Assembly: GCA_017454565.1 (NCBI GenBank)
Contig: JAFTCS010000085.1
Location: 1-7,809 of the forward strand
DNA length: 7,809 bases
Source: Clostridia bacterium
GTDB lineage: Bacteria; Bacillota; Clostridia; Oscillospirales; Acutalibacteraceae
Direction: 5' to 3'
In this document: in pieces, positions 1-6,553 of the stretch
Layout of the letters: every line of letters begins with the position of its first letter
Position numbering within the stretch: the first letter of the stretch is position 1
Notes under the pieces: model-generated
Databases searched by the model: none
What the model was told of the DNA's origin: nothing
The model's input: the letters and a program-made list of their open reading frames with translations, nothing else
Position numbers and translations under genes: made by a program

Positions 1-3
1 AAG

Positions 4-30
4 AGGGGAAGCCCTGCAAGGGCGTCCCCT
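4..30. terminator. Strong hairpin, possible plus-strand terminator
   Basis: AGGGGA (4-9) pairs with TCCCCT (25-30) and GCCCT (11-15) pairs with AGGGC (19-23), with one A/G mismatch between the two blocks and a 3-nt loop. This gives an 11-bp stem. On the plus strand it is followed by GCTTTT, a short and imperfect U-run, so it could terminate a plus-strand gene lying left of the window. Without that gene in view it could equally be part of a dispersed palindromic repeat. Confidence 0.4.
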
Positions 31-55
31 GCTTTTGGTTCAGGCAAATTTACAC

Positions 56-118
56 CCCGCCGAGCAGGCGGGCAGAACGCACCCATTGGGTGATGATCAA
101 AGTATCAAACTTTTGATC
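56..118. repeat. Run of three small inverted repeats
   Basis: CCCGCC (56-61) pairs with GGCGGG (67-72) around a 5-nt loop. ACCCA (81-85) pairs with TGGGT (87-91). GATCAAA (95-101) pairs with TTTGATC (112-118) around 10 nt. All stems are perfect. None is followed by a convincing U-run, so I do not call terminators. They may be a structured RNA 3' end or an intergenic palindromic element. Confidence 0.45.
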
Positions 119-179
119 GCAAAGCTCTGTTTTTCCTGATTTCAGATATTTTTGCTATTTGAGTTTCACGGATTCAGGT

Positions 180-211
180 AAAAGTTAAAATTGAAAAGTT
201 AAAAGTTAAAA
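180..211. repeat. AT-rich short tandem repeat (AAAAGTTAAAA x3)
   Basis: The 11-mer AAAAGTTAAAA occurs exactly at 180-190, 194-204 and 201-211, the last two copies sharing four bases. It lies in a generally AT-rich spacer beyond the operon terminator. Such runs are common in low-GC spacer DNA and may reflect replication slippage; no function is visible. Confidence 0.6.
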
Positions 212-263
212 TTTTCTTTGGCAGGTTTATTCACCTTTTAAAATTTATCCTTATTTAAACTTT

Positions 264-301
264 CAGAAAGAAGAAAGCCGCCGCAGTACTTTGCGACGGC
301 T
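264..301 (-). terminator. Intrinsic terminator of the pyrK-pyrD-phosphatase-ruvX-vanZ operon
   Basis: Read on the minus strand, AGCCGTCGC (301-293) pairs with GCGGCGGCT (284-276) over 9 bp with one G-U pair and an 8-nt loop. The U-rich run TTCTTCTTTC follows immediately. It begins about 25 bases after the vanZ-like stop codon at 327-329, the expected place for the end of the transcript. Confidence 0.85.
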
Positions 302-326
302 CATGCCGGACTTATGATTGCATTTA

Positions 327-1349
327 CTATATTTCATCGGTGCCGGTAAAGGAAACAGGCTTGTTATCCTCAAGGGTCTTGTCGATTTCCTCGTCAAAAT
401 CGTCAAGTATAAGCTCCTCGTCTGAAAGCTGTTCCTCCTCATAGACTTCAACAACCTCGCGCTGACCGCTTACAGGGGTGAAATCCAGACAAAGCATGTG
501 GCGTTCCTTACCCTTTGTGATCTTATAGCGTATGCGGTCGATCAGCGATTTAATTATCACACCTATCAGACCGCCTGCAATGTAAAGGAAAAGATCGTCA
601 ACATATACGGTCTCGGTGTTCAGCGCGAACTGGAATATTTCTATCGTCAGTCCAGCCGCAGCAGAGATAAACAGTGCATGCCACCAGCGGATACGGTTGT
701 TCACAACTAAAAGGCTGAAGCTCAGCGGCATCATTATCAGTCCGTTCCATAGCATATAGCGTATGCCCCACTCGGAAGCGTTCTCTATGCACTCCTGTAT
801 GCGCGAAAACGGTATGTAAAGGATGCTCCTGTTGTTCACCATGTCCGGCGCCTTTGGGATGATCTCCACAAAGACAATGACCAGCAGGTAAATGAGCATA
901 AGCGCCCGCAGGCTGAGCGAAAGGAACCTTGCAAAACCTGCGCGGCTGTCATCGGTATCGCGGTGATCGGTTATTGAAAGCCGCACGATGACCGTAAACA
1001 GGAACGGCACTATCCATACAATGAACATGGTAGTAAGCTGGTACACCGTAAAGCCCGGCCAGAACTCGCTGCCCTTGGATAATACCCCGTTGAGTATAGA
1101 AAATCCGAAAGCAAACGTTATTATGATCGAATTGGTCAGCAGTGCCGCGCCCATGGCCTCATAGCGCTTTATTATGAAAAAGAACACAACGCATATAACC
1201 AATACCGTAACAAGCACTGCAATCTCAGATATGCCCATGGTGCTCACCTGATTCCGGAGATCACCGGGCAGAAGATAAAAGATAAGTCCCACAGCCATAG
1301 AGACGAACAGCTCGCCGATCGTCAGCTTCTGGCTCGGAAGAACACTCAT
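327..1349 (-). CDS. VanZ-like family integral membrane protein with acidic C-terminal tail
   Basis: A 340-residue polytopic membrane protein. About eight hydrophobic segments are visible (roughly residues 10-28, 41-60, 68-90, 104-123, 147-165, 200-216, 226-243, 253-272). Residues about 147-272 carry VanZ-family features: a first helix ending near a proline, N202 in the WNGLIMMPLSF stretch, E237 and Q240 in the EIFQ stretch, and D251-D252 before a Gly-rich last helix. VanZ itself gives low-level teicoplanin resistance by an unclear mechanism, and most relatives have no known role, so resistance should not be assumed. The N-terminal helices make it longer than minimal VanZ proteins. Residues about 298-330 form a highly acidic, probably cytosolic tail. 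The start is well supported: AGGAGG at 1363-1358 lies inside the end of ruvX, and ATG overlaps the ruvX stop as ATGA. It is the last gene of the operon. Confidence 0.8.
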   Translation of the reverse strand: MSVLPSQKLTIGELFVSMAVGLIFYLLPGDLRNQVSTMGISEIAVLVTVLVICVVFFFIIKRYEAMGAALLTNSIIITFAFGFSILNGVLSKGSEFWPGFTVYQLTTMFIVWIVPFLFTVIVRLSITDHRDTDDSRAGFARFLSLSLRALMLIYLLVIVFVEIIPKAPDMVNNRSILYIPFSRIQECIENASEWGIRYMLWNGLIMMPLSFSLLVVNNRIRWWHALFISAAAGLTIEIFQFALNTETVYVDDLFLYIAGGLIGVIIKSLIDRIRYKITKGKERHMLCLDFTPVSGQREVVEVYEEEQLSDEELILDDFDEEIDKTLEDNKPVSFTGTDEI

Positions 1350-1765
1350 AAGCCATTCCTCCTGTACCTCAGATAGTCTTCAAGTATTATGACCGCTGCA
1401 ACGCTGTCTACCACAGCCTTGCGTTTTTTCCCTCTTGTATTTGTCTCGTTAAGATATCCGTGTGCCGTCACGGTGGTGCACCTTTCATCCTGCAGCGTCA
1501 CGGGCAGACCTGTCTTTTCTTTGAGTATTTCCGAAAACGCCCTCACATTCAGGGCACTCTCTCCCTCGGTTCCGTCCATATTGCGCGGCAGACCCAAAAC
1601 AATACTTTCTGCGCGGCGTTCAAGGCACAAAGCTGCTATCTTCTCCGCTAAGACATCCTGACGTATCTCCTTTATAACAGCCACAGGCGAGGCTATTATC
1701 TCGTCCCTGTCACATACAGCCACTCCTGTGCGCACCCTGCCGTAGTCTACAGATATAATTATCAT
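1346..1765 (-). CDS. ruvX: RuvX/YqgF family nuclease (putative Holliday junction resolvase, pre-16S rRNA processing)
   Basis: A 139-residue RNase H-fold protein, the usual length for RuvX/YqgF. The N-terminal motif is DYGRVRTGVA with catalytic-type Asp7. A VLGLPRNMDG block spans residues 56-65, LQDERCTT contains Glu94, and VDSVAA contains Asp120, so all three acidic positions expected in the active site are present. Family members have been implicated in Holliday junction cleavage and in maturing the 5' end of 16S rRNA; which role applies here cannot be told. I start at the ATG at 1765, not the in-frame ATG at 1822. The shorter form begins at the conserved first strand (MIIISVDYG), avoids a 41-base overlap with the upstream gene, and has GAGGGGG about 11 nt upstream. 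The stop overlaps the next start as ATGA. In many Firmicutes ruvX sits beside alaS, so this position is unusual. Confidence 0.9.
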   Translation of the reverse strand: MIIISVDYGRVRTGVAVCDRDEIIASPVAVIKEIRQDVLAEKIAALCLERRAESIVLGLPRNMDGTEGESALNVRAFSEILKEKTGLPVTLQDERCTTVTAHGYLNETNTRGKKRKAVVDSVAAVIILEDYLRYRRNGL

Positions 1766-1781
1766 ACTATGAAGCGCCCCC

Positions 1782-2414
1782 TCAGAAGCTCCAGCTTTCG
1801 GCATTCTGCAGATGATCCTCATAATTTTCCATTACAATGGTCGGATGAAGATCATCATCAAACGTCACCACATTCACCGAGGTATTCTTTCCTATGGGCA
1901 CCTCTTTGATATTATCTACCTCCCAGCCATGCAGGAAGCACATGATATTCTTTATTGCGCACCCATGGGAGACAACGCATACGGTTTTGCCGCGGTTCTC
2001 ATCGGCTATGCGCAGTATGGCTCTTTTCACCCTGTCATAGACCTGCTTCATGCTCTCTCCTCCGGGAGCCTGAAATATTTCGGGATGCTCCCTCCAGTTG
2101 CCGTACTGCTCAGGATAAAGCCTTTCGATATCCGAGAGCAGCACACCCTCCCATTCGCCGGCATCTATCTCGACCAGCTCAGGGTCTGTACACAGCTCGA
2201 CCTCATGGTAAAGGTTTATACCCTCGGCAGTTTTCACAGCCCTTATCTTCGGACTGGAATATATCACGTCTATCGGTTCTGTGCTGAGAAGTTCAGCCGT
2301 TCTTGCTATCTGACCGGCACCCTCGTCAGTTATGTCAGAATCTATCGTGCCCTGAAAAAATCGTTTCAGATTTCCCTCTGCCTGACAGTGCCTCACAATA
2401 ATAAGCTTTGTCAT
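1782..2414 (-). CDS. Histidine phosphatase family protein (phosphoglycerate mutase-like)
   Basis: A 210-residue cytosolic phosphatase-superfamily protein. The signature near the N-terminus is IVRHCQAEGN, with the phospho-accepting His at residue 9 and Cys where the classic motif has Gly (RHG). SSPKIRAVKTAE (53-64) supplies the second phosphate-binding Arg (R58). EIDAGEWEG (82-90) matches the usual acid-containing block, and VSHG (148-151) gives the second active-site His at 150. All core residues are therefore present. Such proteins hydrolyse varied phosphomonoesters, and cofactor-dependent phosphoglycerate mutase activity cannot be inferred from sequence alone. The start ATG has AAGGA 8 nt upstream (2427-2423). 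It lies 30 nt after pyrD and 16 nt before ruvX, so it is co-transcribed. A link to nucleotide dephosphorylation would suit the pyr context but is only a guess. Confidence 0.88.
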   Translation of the reverse strand: MTKLIIVRHCQAEGNLKRFFQGTIDSDITDEGAGQIARTAELLSTEPIDVIYSSPKIRAVKTAEGINLYHEVELCTDPELVEIDAGEWEGVLLSDIERLYPEQYGNWREHPEIFQAPGGESMKQVYDRVKRAILRIADENRGKTVCVVSHGCAIKNIMCFLHGWEVDNIKEVPIGKNTSVNVVTFDDDLHPTIVMENYEDHLQNAESWSF

Positions 2415-2444
2415 TTTTTCTTTCCTTTCCGGGGATTTATCAGG

Positions 2445-3356
2445 TCATCCTGTAATGACCGTGTGTGTCAGCTCCGTTACTGACTTCATGCCGTGTGCGT
2501 CAAGGTAGCTGTTGAGTCCCTCGGCAATTTTTACGGGAGAATAGGGATCGGTAAACAGTGCCGTACCTATCTGTACAGCATCGGCTCCTGCCATCATTAT
2601 CTCAACCGCATCCTTCCATGTAGTCACACCGCCCATGCCTATGACCGGTATACTCACGGCGTTCTTCACCTGCCAGACCATGCGCACTGCCACCGGGAAT
2701 ACAGCAGGCCCCGACATGCCTCCGGTTATGTTTGTGATGATCGGTCTGCGTGTGTTTATGTCTATTCTCATTCCGGTGAGAGTGTTTATAAGTGAAACAG
2801 CGTCCGCACCCTCACTTTCGGCAGCCTTTGCAATAGAGGCGATATCCGAAACGTTGGGTGAAAGCTTGATGATAAGCGGCTTTTTGCAGTAAGCTCTGAC
2901 AGCCTTTGTAATGGCTGCAACGCTCTCGCAGGATGTACCGAACTGTACGCCGCCCTCCTTGACGTTCGGGCAGGAAATATTCAGCTCGATCATATCAATA
3001 TCGGTTTCGGAAAGTATCTCCGCCATGCGGCAGTAGTCCTCACGGGTGCTGCCTGCCACGTTTGCAATTGCGACCGTATCCTGCTGTTTCAGCCAAGGCA
3101 GATCTTCTTTTATAAAATGCTCCACTCCGGGATTCTGCAGTCCGACAGCGTTGAGCATGCCCATAGGAGTTTCGGCGATTCTCGGCGGCGGGTTGCCGGG
3201 TCTTTCTTTAAGTGTCGTACCCTTGCAGGAAATTCCGCCGAAAACCGACAGAGGATAAAACTCACTGTATTCATGTCCGAAACCGATTGTGCCTGAAGCC
3301 GCGATTATCGGGTTTTTGAAATGCACACCGGCGATATTTACACTCAGATCAGCCAT
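2445..3356 (-). CDS. pyrD: Dihydroorotate dehydrogenase B (NAD-type), catalytic subunit
   Basis: A 303-residue FMN-containing TIM-barrel enzyme that oxidises dihydroorotate to orotate, the fourth step of pyrimidine synthesis, in the cytosol. Numbered from this ATG: the phosphate/FMN-binding strand NPIIAASGTIGFG (16-28); Lys45 in CKGTT; NAVGLQNPG (69-77); the NISCPNVKEGG block (126-136) whose Cys129 is the class 1B catalytic base; IKLSPNVSDI (163-172); the NTLTGMRID segment (191-199); ITGGMSGPA (210-218); and the C-terminal FMN-phosphate motif IGMGGV (239-244). Class 1B is also indicated by the adjacent pyrK. I choose ATG 3356, which overlaps the pyrK stop as TAATG with AGGAGG (3372-3367) 10 nt upstream. 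An in-frame TTG at 3362 would be only 4 nt from that site. Confidence 0.96.
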   Translation of the reverse strand: MADLSVNIAGVHFKNPIIAASGTIGFGHEYSEFYPLSVFGGISCKGTTLKERPGNPPPRIAETPMGMLNAVGLQNPGVEHFIKEDLPWLKQQDTVAIANVAGSTREDYCRMAEILSETDIDMIELNISCPNVKEGGVQFGTSCESVAAITKAVRAYCKKPLIIKLSPNVSDIASIAKAAESEGADAVSLINTLTGMRIDINTRRPIITNITGGMSGPAVFPVAVRMVWQVKNAVSIPVIGMGGVTTWKDAVEIMMAGADAVQIGTALFTDPYSPVKIAEGLNSYLDAHGMKSVTELTHTVITG

Positions 3357-4114
3357 TACCAAGCAACCTCCTCACTGTTGAATACCGGGCCGTCCTTGCA
3401 GACGTGCTTATAGCATGTGGAGCCGTCCTCCGTTTTTACCGCAACGGCGCAGCCAAGACATGCTCCTACGCCGCATGCCATACGCTGTTCAAGTGACACC
3501 TGACAGGGAACACCCTTTTCGGCGGCCATTTTTGCAATATTTCTTAACATAGGAGTGGGACCGCAGGCACAGATCATCTCAACCTCGTCTATTATCTCCG
3601 CAAGAGGCTGTGTCACAAAGCCGTGTATGCCGAAACTTCCGTCATCTGTTGTAACTATCAGTCTGCATCCTGCCTTTTCAAAGTCCTCTGAAAGTATAAC
3701 GGCGTCCTTATTGCGGAAACCGTTGATGACCACCGCGTTGCTCCCGCACTTTTTTGCGCTGTAAAGCATGGGGGGCACACCTATTCCTCCGCCGATAAAG
3801 GCAGTCTTTTTTCCGGGGTCAAGAATGAAGCCCTTTCCAAGAGGAGCAATAATATTTATACTCTCGCCCACCTTTGTTTCAGCCATAATGGCCGTACCCT
3901 CGCCGCGCACCTCAAAAACAAGGCGTATGGTATCGTCCTGCACATCGCAGACAGAGACAGGCCTTCTGAGGGTCTTTCCTGGAACGAGGACCTGAACGAA
4001 CTGACCCGGCTTCGTTATTGCCGCCAGAGCGCTGTTCTGCAGTCTGAAATCATATATTGTAGGCGTAAGCTTCTGCGCGAAAACCAGCTTACAATCCTGT
4101 GCGTCATATTTCAT
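3356..4114 (-). CDS. pyrK: Dihydroorotate dehydrogenase B electron transfer subunit
   Basis: A 252-residue FAD and [2Fe-2S] protein that passes electrons from the PyrD FMN to NAD+. The ferredoxin-reductase-like FAD domain shows RPVSVCD (51-57) and GEGT (71-74). The NAD-binding domain starts with IGGGIGVPPM (107-116) and includes CACGPTPM (182-189). The C-terminal cluster motif has C214, C219 and C222, with C239 as the likely fourth ligand because KHVCKDGPVF aligns with the equivalent segment of known PyrK proteins; C234 is an extra nearby Cys. The length is typical. It is the first gene of the operon, with its stop fused to the pyrD start. The ribosome binding site is weak: AAAGG lies 12 nt upstream, with GGTGA closer. 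The promoter and long folded leader upstream suggest post-initiation control is possible. Confidence 0.96.
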   Translation of the reverse strand: MKYDAQDCKLVFAQKLTPTIYDFRLQNSALAAITKPGQFVQVLVPGKTLRRPVSVCDVQDDTIRLVFEVRGEGTAIMAETKVGESINIIAPLGKGFILDPGKKTAFIGGGIGVPPMLYSAKKCGSNAVVINGFRNKDAVILSEDFEKAGCRLIVTTDDGSFGIHGFVTQPLAEIIDEVEMICACGPTPMLRNIAKMAAEKGVPCQVSLEQRMACGVGACLGCAVAVKTEDGSTCYKHVCKDGPVFNSEEVAW

Positions 4115-4390
4115 TGTTTCACCAGACCTTTCGGATAATTTTACCTGAAAACCGGCTTATACTACTATCACTTTTAACGGCAGATATGTCAGGGTTTTGC
4201 CCCGACACCCCACCAAGGGGCTGCTCGGGTCTCGCCTGCCGGCTCGGTCGGTGCTTCTGCCTTTGGCAGAGGTGTCCACCGGACACCCGCACCCCCTTGG
4301 AACCCCCGGCAGGGACGCAGTCCCTGCACCCGTCTTTATCCACTGCATTATCGAATAATAGTATCGGGCTTTCACGGTTTATACCCTTAT
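4115..4390 (-). promoter_or_regulatory. Long structured leader of the pyr operon (GC-rich folded element)
   Basis: About 270 nt separate the predicted transcript start from pyrK. A GC-rich core lies in AT-rich flanks. Perfect stems seen: CCAAGGGG (4213-4220) with CCCCTTGG (4293-4300), enclosing adjacent hairpins TCTGCC/GGCAGA (4256-4261 with 4265-4270) and GGTGTCC/GGACACC (4271-4277 with 4281-4287). Outside them are GCAGGGAC/GTCCCTGC (4309-4316 with 4320-4327) and GTCAGGG/CCCCGAC (4188-4194 with 4200-4206, one mismatch). No stem is followed by a U-run, so I see no attenuator-type terminator. I also do not recognise a PyrR-binding site. It may be a dispersed GC-rich intergenic repeat inserted in the leader, or a regulatory RNA. 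Confidence 0.55.
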
Positions 4391-4419
4391 ATTATAACAT
4401 ATCCCGTACCGTTAATGAA
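4391..4419 (-). promoter_or_regulatory. Promoter of the pyrK operon (extended -10)
   Basis: On the minus strand TGTTATAAT (4399-4391) is a perfect extended -10 (TGnTATAAT). TTCATT (4419-4414) stands 17 bp upstream as a weak -35 element, which the extended -10 would offset. It lies just after the lipoprotein terminator and in the right orientation for pyrK, with initiation expected near 4384. Confidence 0.7.
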
Positions 4420-4459
4420 ACATTTTTTGAAAGAAAATTTTGAAAATATCAGACTTTAA

Positions 4460-4499
4460 TGAAAACAAATTATCCCCGGAGAATTTTTCACTCCGGGGA
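4460..4499 (-). terminator. Intrinsic terminator of the lipoprotein gene
   Basis: On the minus strand TCCCCGGAG (4499-4491) pairs perfectly with CTCCGGGGA (4481-4473), a 9-bp stem with a 9-nt loop, followed by the U-rich ATAATTTGTTTTC. It starts about 30 nt after the lipoprotein stop codon (4533-4531) and separates that transcript from the pyr promoter. Confidence 0.88.
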
Positions 4500-4530
4500 C
4501 GTATTATTTCATTGCAAACTATCACTCTGA

Positions 4531-6444
4531 CTACTGTACGGCATAAGTATTATTGTCTGATTTCTTTTTTATCAGATATTCCGACAAATGAAAAATGTTT
4601 TCGTATTCCTTCTCAGTGCCGTCGTTACGGTACTTTCTGAGGATGACCCATGCTTTACCTGCAATTACCTCTATCTGAACACGCCTGTCTTTTACGTTGT
4701 CCGCATCCGGATAATAGATATAAGTGTGCTGTTCAGCATTATAGCTGTCAGGATACTTCTGTATCTTTTCTATCTCCTTAATGTATGGCTCCATCCACTC
4801 AAGACACACATCCGGATCATTGTAGATCAAATACTTTTCACTGTCAAAATCCTCAGGCGGAATATCCGCGGCGGCTTTTTCAAATATCTGCCGGATTTCC
4901 TCTTCGGTTATTTTGGTCTTTACAGGATACTCTTCCCTTGTACCATTAGCGTCCGCTTCCTGCGCCTTCTTCTGTAGGTCGTAAAGATCCTTCAGATCTG
5001 TTCTCCTGCCGTTTTCATCATAAGTTGCCAGCCGGACAAGACCTTCCGAAAGGAATATCTGAATCTCTTCCCTTCTTTCTTCAAGGGTATCTGCATACGG
5101 CCAGTAGAGATATACAGAATCATGGTATTCCGGAAAATAAGCGTCCGGATAATACTGTATTTTTTTGATCTCGTCTATGACCTCATTAAAAACCTGTTCG
5201 CAGATTGAAATGTCGGTGTAATCAAAGTTTTCATAGATCTTTATATTATCAAACAGCTTCACTATCTCATCGGCGGTAATCTTCCTCATATTCGGGTAAG
5301 CTTTTCCTGAAGCCAGCTGCTCCTGATATTCAAACTTACCCTCGCCAAACCCCAGTTCAGACGCCTTTTTTTCAAGCTCTGTAATATAATTGTACCTGTA
5401 TTTTGTATTATCCATGCCGTATTCTGATTTTACCACTTCTTTGCCGACAAGCTTTTTATCTGTCTGCGGTGATTCGGGAGTTGTGTAAACCGTCTTTTGG
5501 TACGGGTTCGGCATCCTGTGGGCTTCACGCTCCTCTGAGAAACCGTATTTTTCACGGGCGGCCTTTTCAAGCTCATAGGGATAGCTGTAAAGGCACTCTA
5601 TCGAATCCCGGTCGCCGTATTCATCAAAAACGGCCCTCATCATGGTCATGGTATTGTAGTTCACTTGCAGTTCAACGTGCCTTTTGCTGATATCGTTGCT
5701 GTCAGACCAGTAATAATATGTAGGCACAAGGTAACCGGGAACTATAATATTCATGTGCGTTCCGTCAAAAATACCATCCGGAAAATACTGTATATTCTGT
5801 ACTGCCTCATATATCTTATCAGCACGTTCGCTGTCGGCAATAGAATTATATGCTTTATCCTCATCCCAGACAAAATCATCCTCGGCAACTATTTTCAGCT
5901 TGTCATCGCTGAAATCAAATGACGCCATTATTTCCGCGAGCTCATGCGCCGTTATCTTTCGCATATCAGGCTTTGCTGCTTCTATTTTCAGATAATAGCT
6001 GTACGGCAGAAAATCATAGACCGTTTGGCCGTCAAACACATAGGAACATTCAGTCATTGCCGTTTGACCGTTTGTTTTACCGTTGACAGTCACATATCCT
6101 CCAGCGGTTACCATATTTTTGTTTATGTCTCCGTCCTTAGAAATAATGTATGTGTATTTACGCGGAAGTTTCCACTCGTCGGCATAAGGAAAGACGTCCT
6201 CACCCATTAACGTACCTGTGGGAGCTTCGATTTCCACCACCGGCGCCGGTACAGGAGCTTCAACATTGCTCTCGTCAGACTGCACTGTTGATTTTGTTTT
6301 GTCTTTATCTTCCGAAACGCTGTCTGAAGCTGCCGCACCTGAAGAGTCCGAATTATCAGGCTGACTGTTTTTGCTCTGTGAAGAGCAGCCTGCACCCGTC
6401 AGCACTACTGCCGCTAAAAGCGATGCCAATACCTTTTTTTTCAT
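4531..6444 (-). CDS. Secreted lipoprotein of unknown function with three internal repeats
   Basis: A 637-residue protein of a family I do not recognise. Residues 1-20 form a lipoprotein signal peptide: KKK, a hydrophobic core, then LTGAGC with the lipidated Cys at 20 (Gly rather than Leu at -3). Residues 21-75 are a Ser/Asp/Glu/Pro-rich linker typical of surface lipoproteins. Three divergent copies of one module follow, at about 161-297, 386-496 and 508-626. Each starts with a KIT-x-x-E(I/L) helix, has a helix ending in the I-Q-x-(Y/F)PD signature (IQYFPD 218-223, IQYYPD 429-434, IQKYPD 561-566), then aromatic strands (YYYW, YLYWPYAD, YIYYPDAD), an RR/KRxVxxQ-like strand and a charged Tyr-rich helix. 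Residues 76-160 and 298-385 are distinct spacers. The start has GGAGGAA 6 nt upstream. It is monocistronic, with its own promoter and terminator. An extracellular binding or envelope role is plausible but unproven. Confidence 0.85.
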   Translation of the reverse strand: MKKKVLASLLAAVVLTGAGCSSQSKNSQPDNSDSSGAAASDSVSEDKDKTKSTVQSDESNVEAPVPAPVVEIEAPTGTLMGEDVFPYADEWKLPRKYTYIISKDGDINKNMVTAGGYVTVNGKTNGQTAMTECSYVFDGQTVYDFLPYSYYLKIEAAKPDMRKITAHELAEIMASFDFSDDKLKIVAEDDFVWDEDKAYNSIADSERADKIYEAVQNIQYFPDGIFDGTHMNIIVPGYLVPTYYYWSDSNDISKRHVELQVNYNTMTMMRAVFDEYGDRDSIECLYSYPYELEKAAREKYGFSEEREAHRMPNPYQKTVYTTPESPQTDKKLVGKEVVKSEYGMDNTKYRYNYITELEKKASELGFGEGKFEYQEQLASGKAYPNMRKITADEIVKLFDNIKIYENFDYTDISICEQVFNEVIDEIKKIQYYPDAYFPEYHDSVYLYWPYADTLEERREEIQIFLSEGLVRLATYDENGRRTDLKDLYDLQKKAQEADANGTREEYPVKTKITEEEIRQIFEKAAADIPPEDFDSEKYLIYNDPDVCLEWMEPYIKEIEKIQKYPDSYNAEQHTYIYYPDADNVKDRRVQIEVIAGKAWVILRKYRNDGTEKEYENIFHLSEYLIKKKSDNNTYAVQ

Positions 6445-6479
6445 ACGTCATTCCTCCGATCCTGTGAAATTTTTATTTA

Positions 6480-6488
6480 ATCATATCA
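6480..6488 (-). promoter_or_regulatory. Promoter (extended -10) of the lipoprotein gene
   Basis: On the minus strand TGATATGAT (6488-6480) is an extended -10 element (TGnTATgAT, one base from TATAAT). The region 17-18 bp upstream is AT-rich but has no good -35; TTAACA occurs at about 20 bp. Initiation would leave an untranslated leader of about 30 nt before the ATG at 6444. Confidence 0.5.
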
Positions 6489-6519
6489 CAATTCGGCATA
6501 GTATTTGTTAATAAAATGT

Positions 6520-6540
6520 AAAAAGCCGGAGAAGTGCCGG
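6520..6540 (-). terminator. Weak terminator candidate upstream of the lipoprotein promoter
   Basis: On the minus strand CCGG (6540-6537) can pair with CCGG (6529-6526) across 7 nt, followed by C and five Ts (6524-6520). The stem is only 4 bp, so the call is tentative. Its position, just before the lipoprotein promoter, would suit stopping read-through from glyS. Confidence 0.25.
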
Positions 6541-6553
6541 ATTTCGCAGGATA

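Larger units (their letters stand above)
1..263. other. Gene-free region with hairpins, downstream of the pyr operon terminator
   Basis: I see no credible coding sequence here on either strand. The left 120 bases hold several perfect or near-perfect inverted repeats, and the right part is AT-rich with a short tandem repeat; both are listed separately. The pyrK-to-vanZ operon should already have terminated at 264-301, so this is probably spacer before whatever lies to the left. A plus-strand gene ending just left of the window could use the first hairpin as a terminator, but nothing in the window shows such a gene. Confidence 0.6.

Noticed and set aside
24..43. Resemblance of GTCCCCTG...TTTTGGT...CAG to the minus-strand repeat around 6970-6995
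   Set aside because: The shared blocks are short and need a gap; this may be chance or a distant copy of the same repeat family, and I cannot separate the two.
180..211. CRISPR-like interpretation of the AAAAGTTAAAA repeats
   Set aside because: Units are 11 bases and partly overlapping, with no unique spacers and no cas genes.
1766..1822. Longer RuvX start at the ATG at 1822
   Set aside because: It would overlap the phosphatase gene by 41 bases and add 19 residues not found before the conserved MIIISVDYG strand; the ATG at 1765 has a usable ribosome binding site.
2385..2393. RHC instead of RHG in the phosphatase signature as a sign of inactivation
   Set aside because: The catalytic His and all other core residues are present; this substitution also seems familiar from clostridial relatives, so loss of activity is not supported.
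1812..2483. 223-codon plus-strand open frame opposite the phosphatase
   Set aside because: The minus-strand phosphatase carries all catalytic motifs; the opposite frame is a shadow.
3357..3362. TTG start for PyrD at 3362
   Set aside because: It is only 4 nt from the AGGAGG site, while the ATG six bases later is better spaced and overlaps the pyrK stop as TAATG.
4115..4390. PyrR-dependent attenuator in the pyrK leader
   Set aside because: I found neither a convincing PyrR-binding loop nor a terminator stem followed by Us.
4099..4443. Open frames on both strands across the pyr leader
   Set aside because: The translations are Pro, Cys, Arg and Gly rich, reflecting palindromic GC-rich DNA; there are no ribosome binding sites and no family resemblance.
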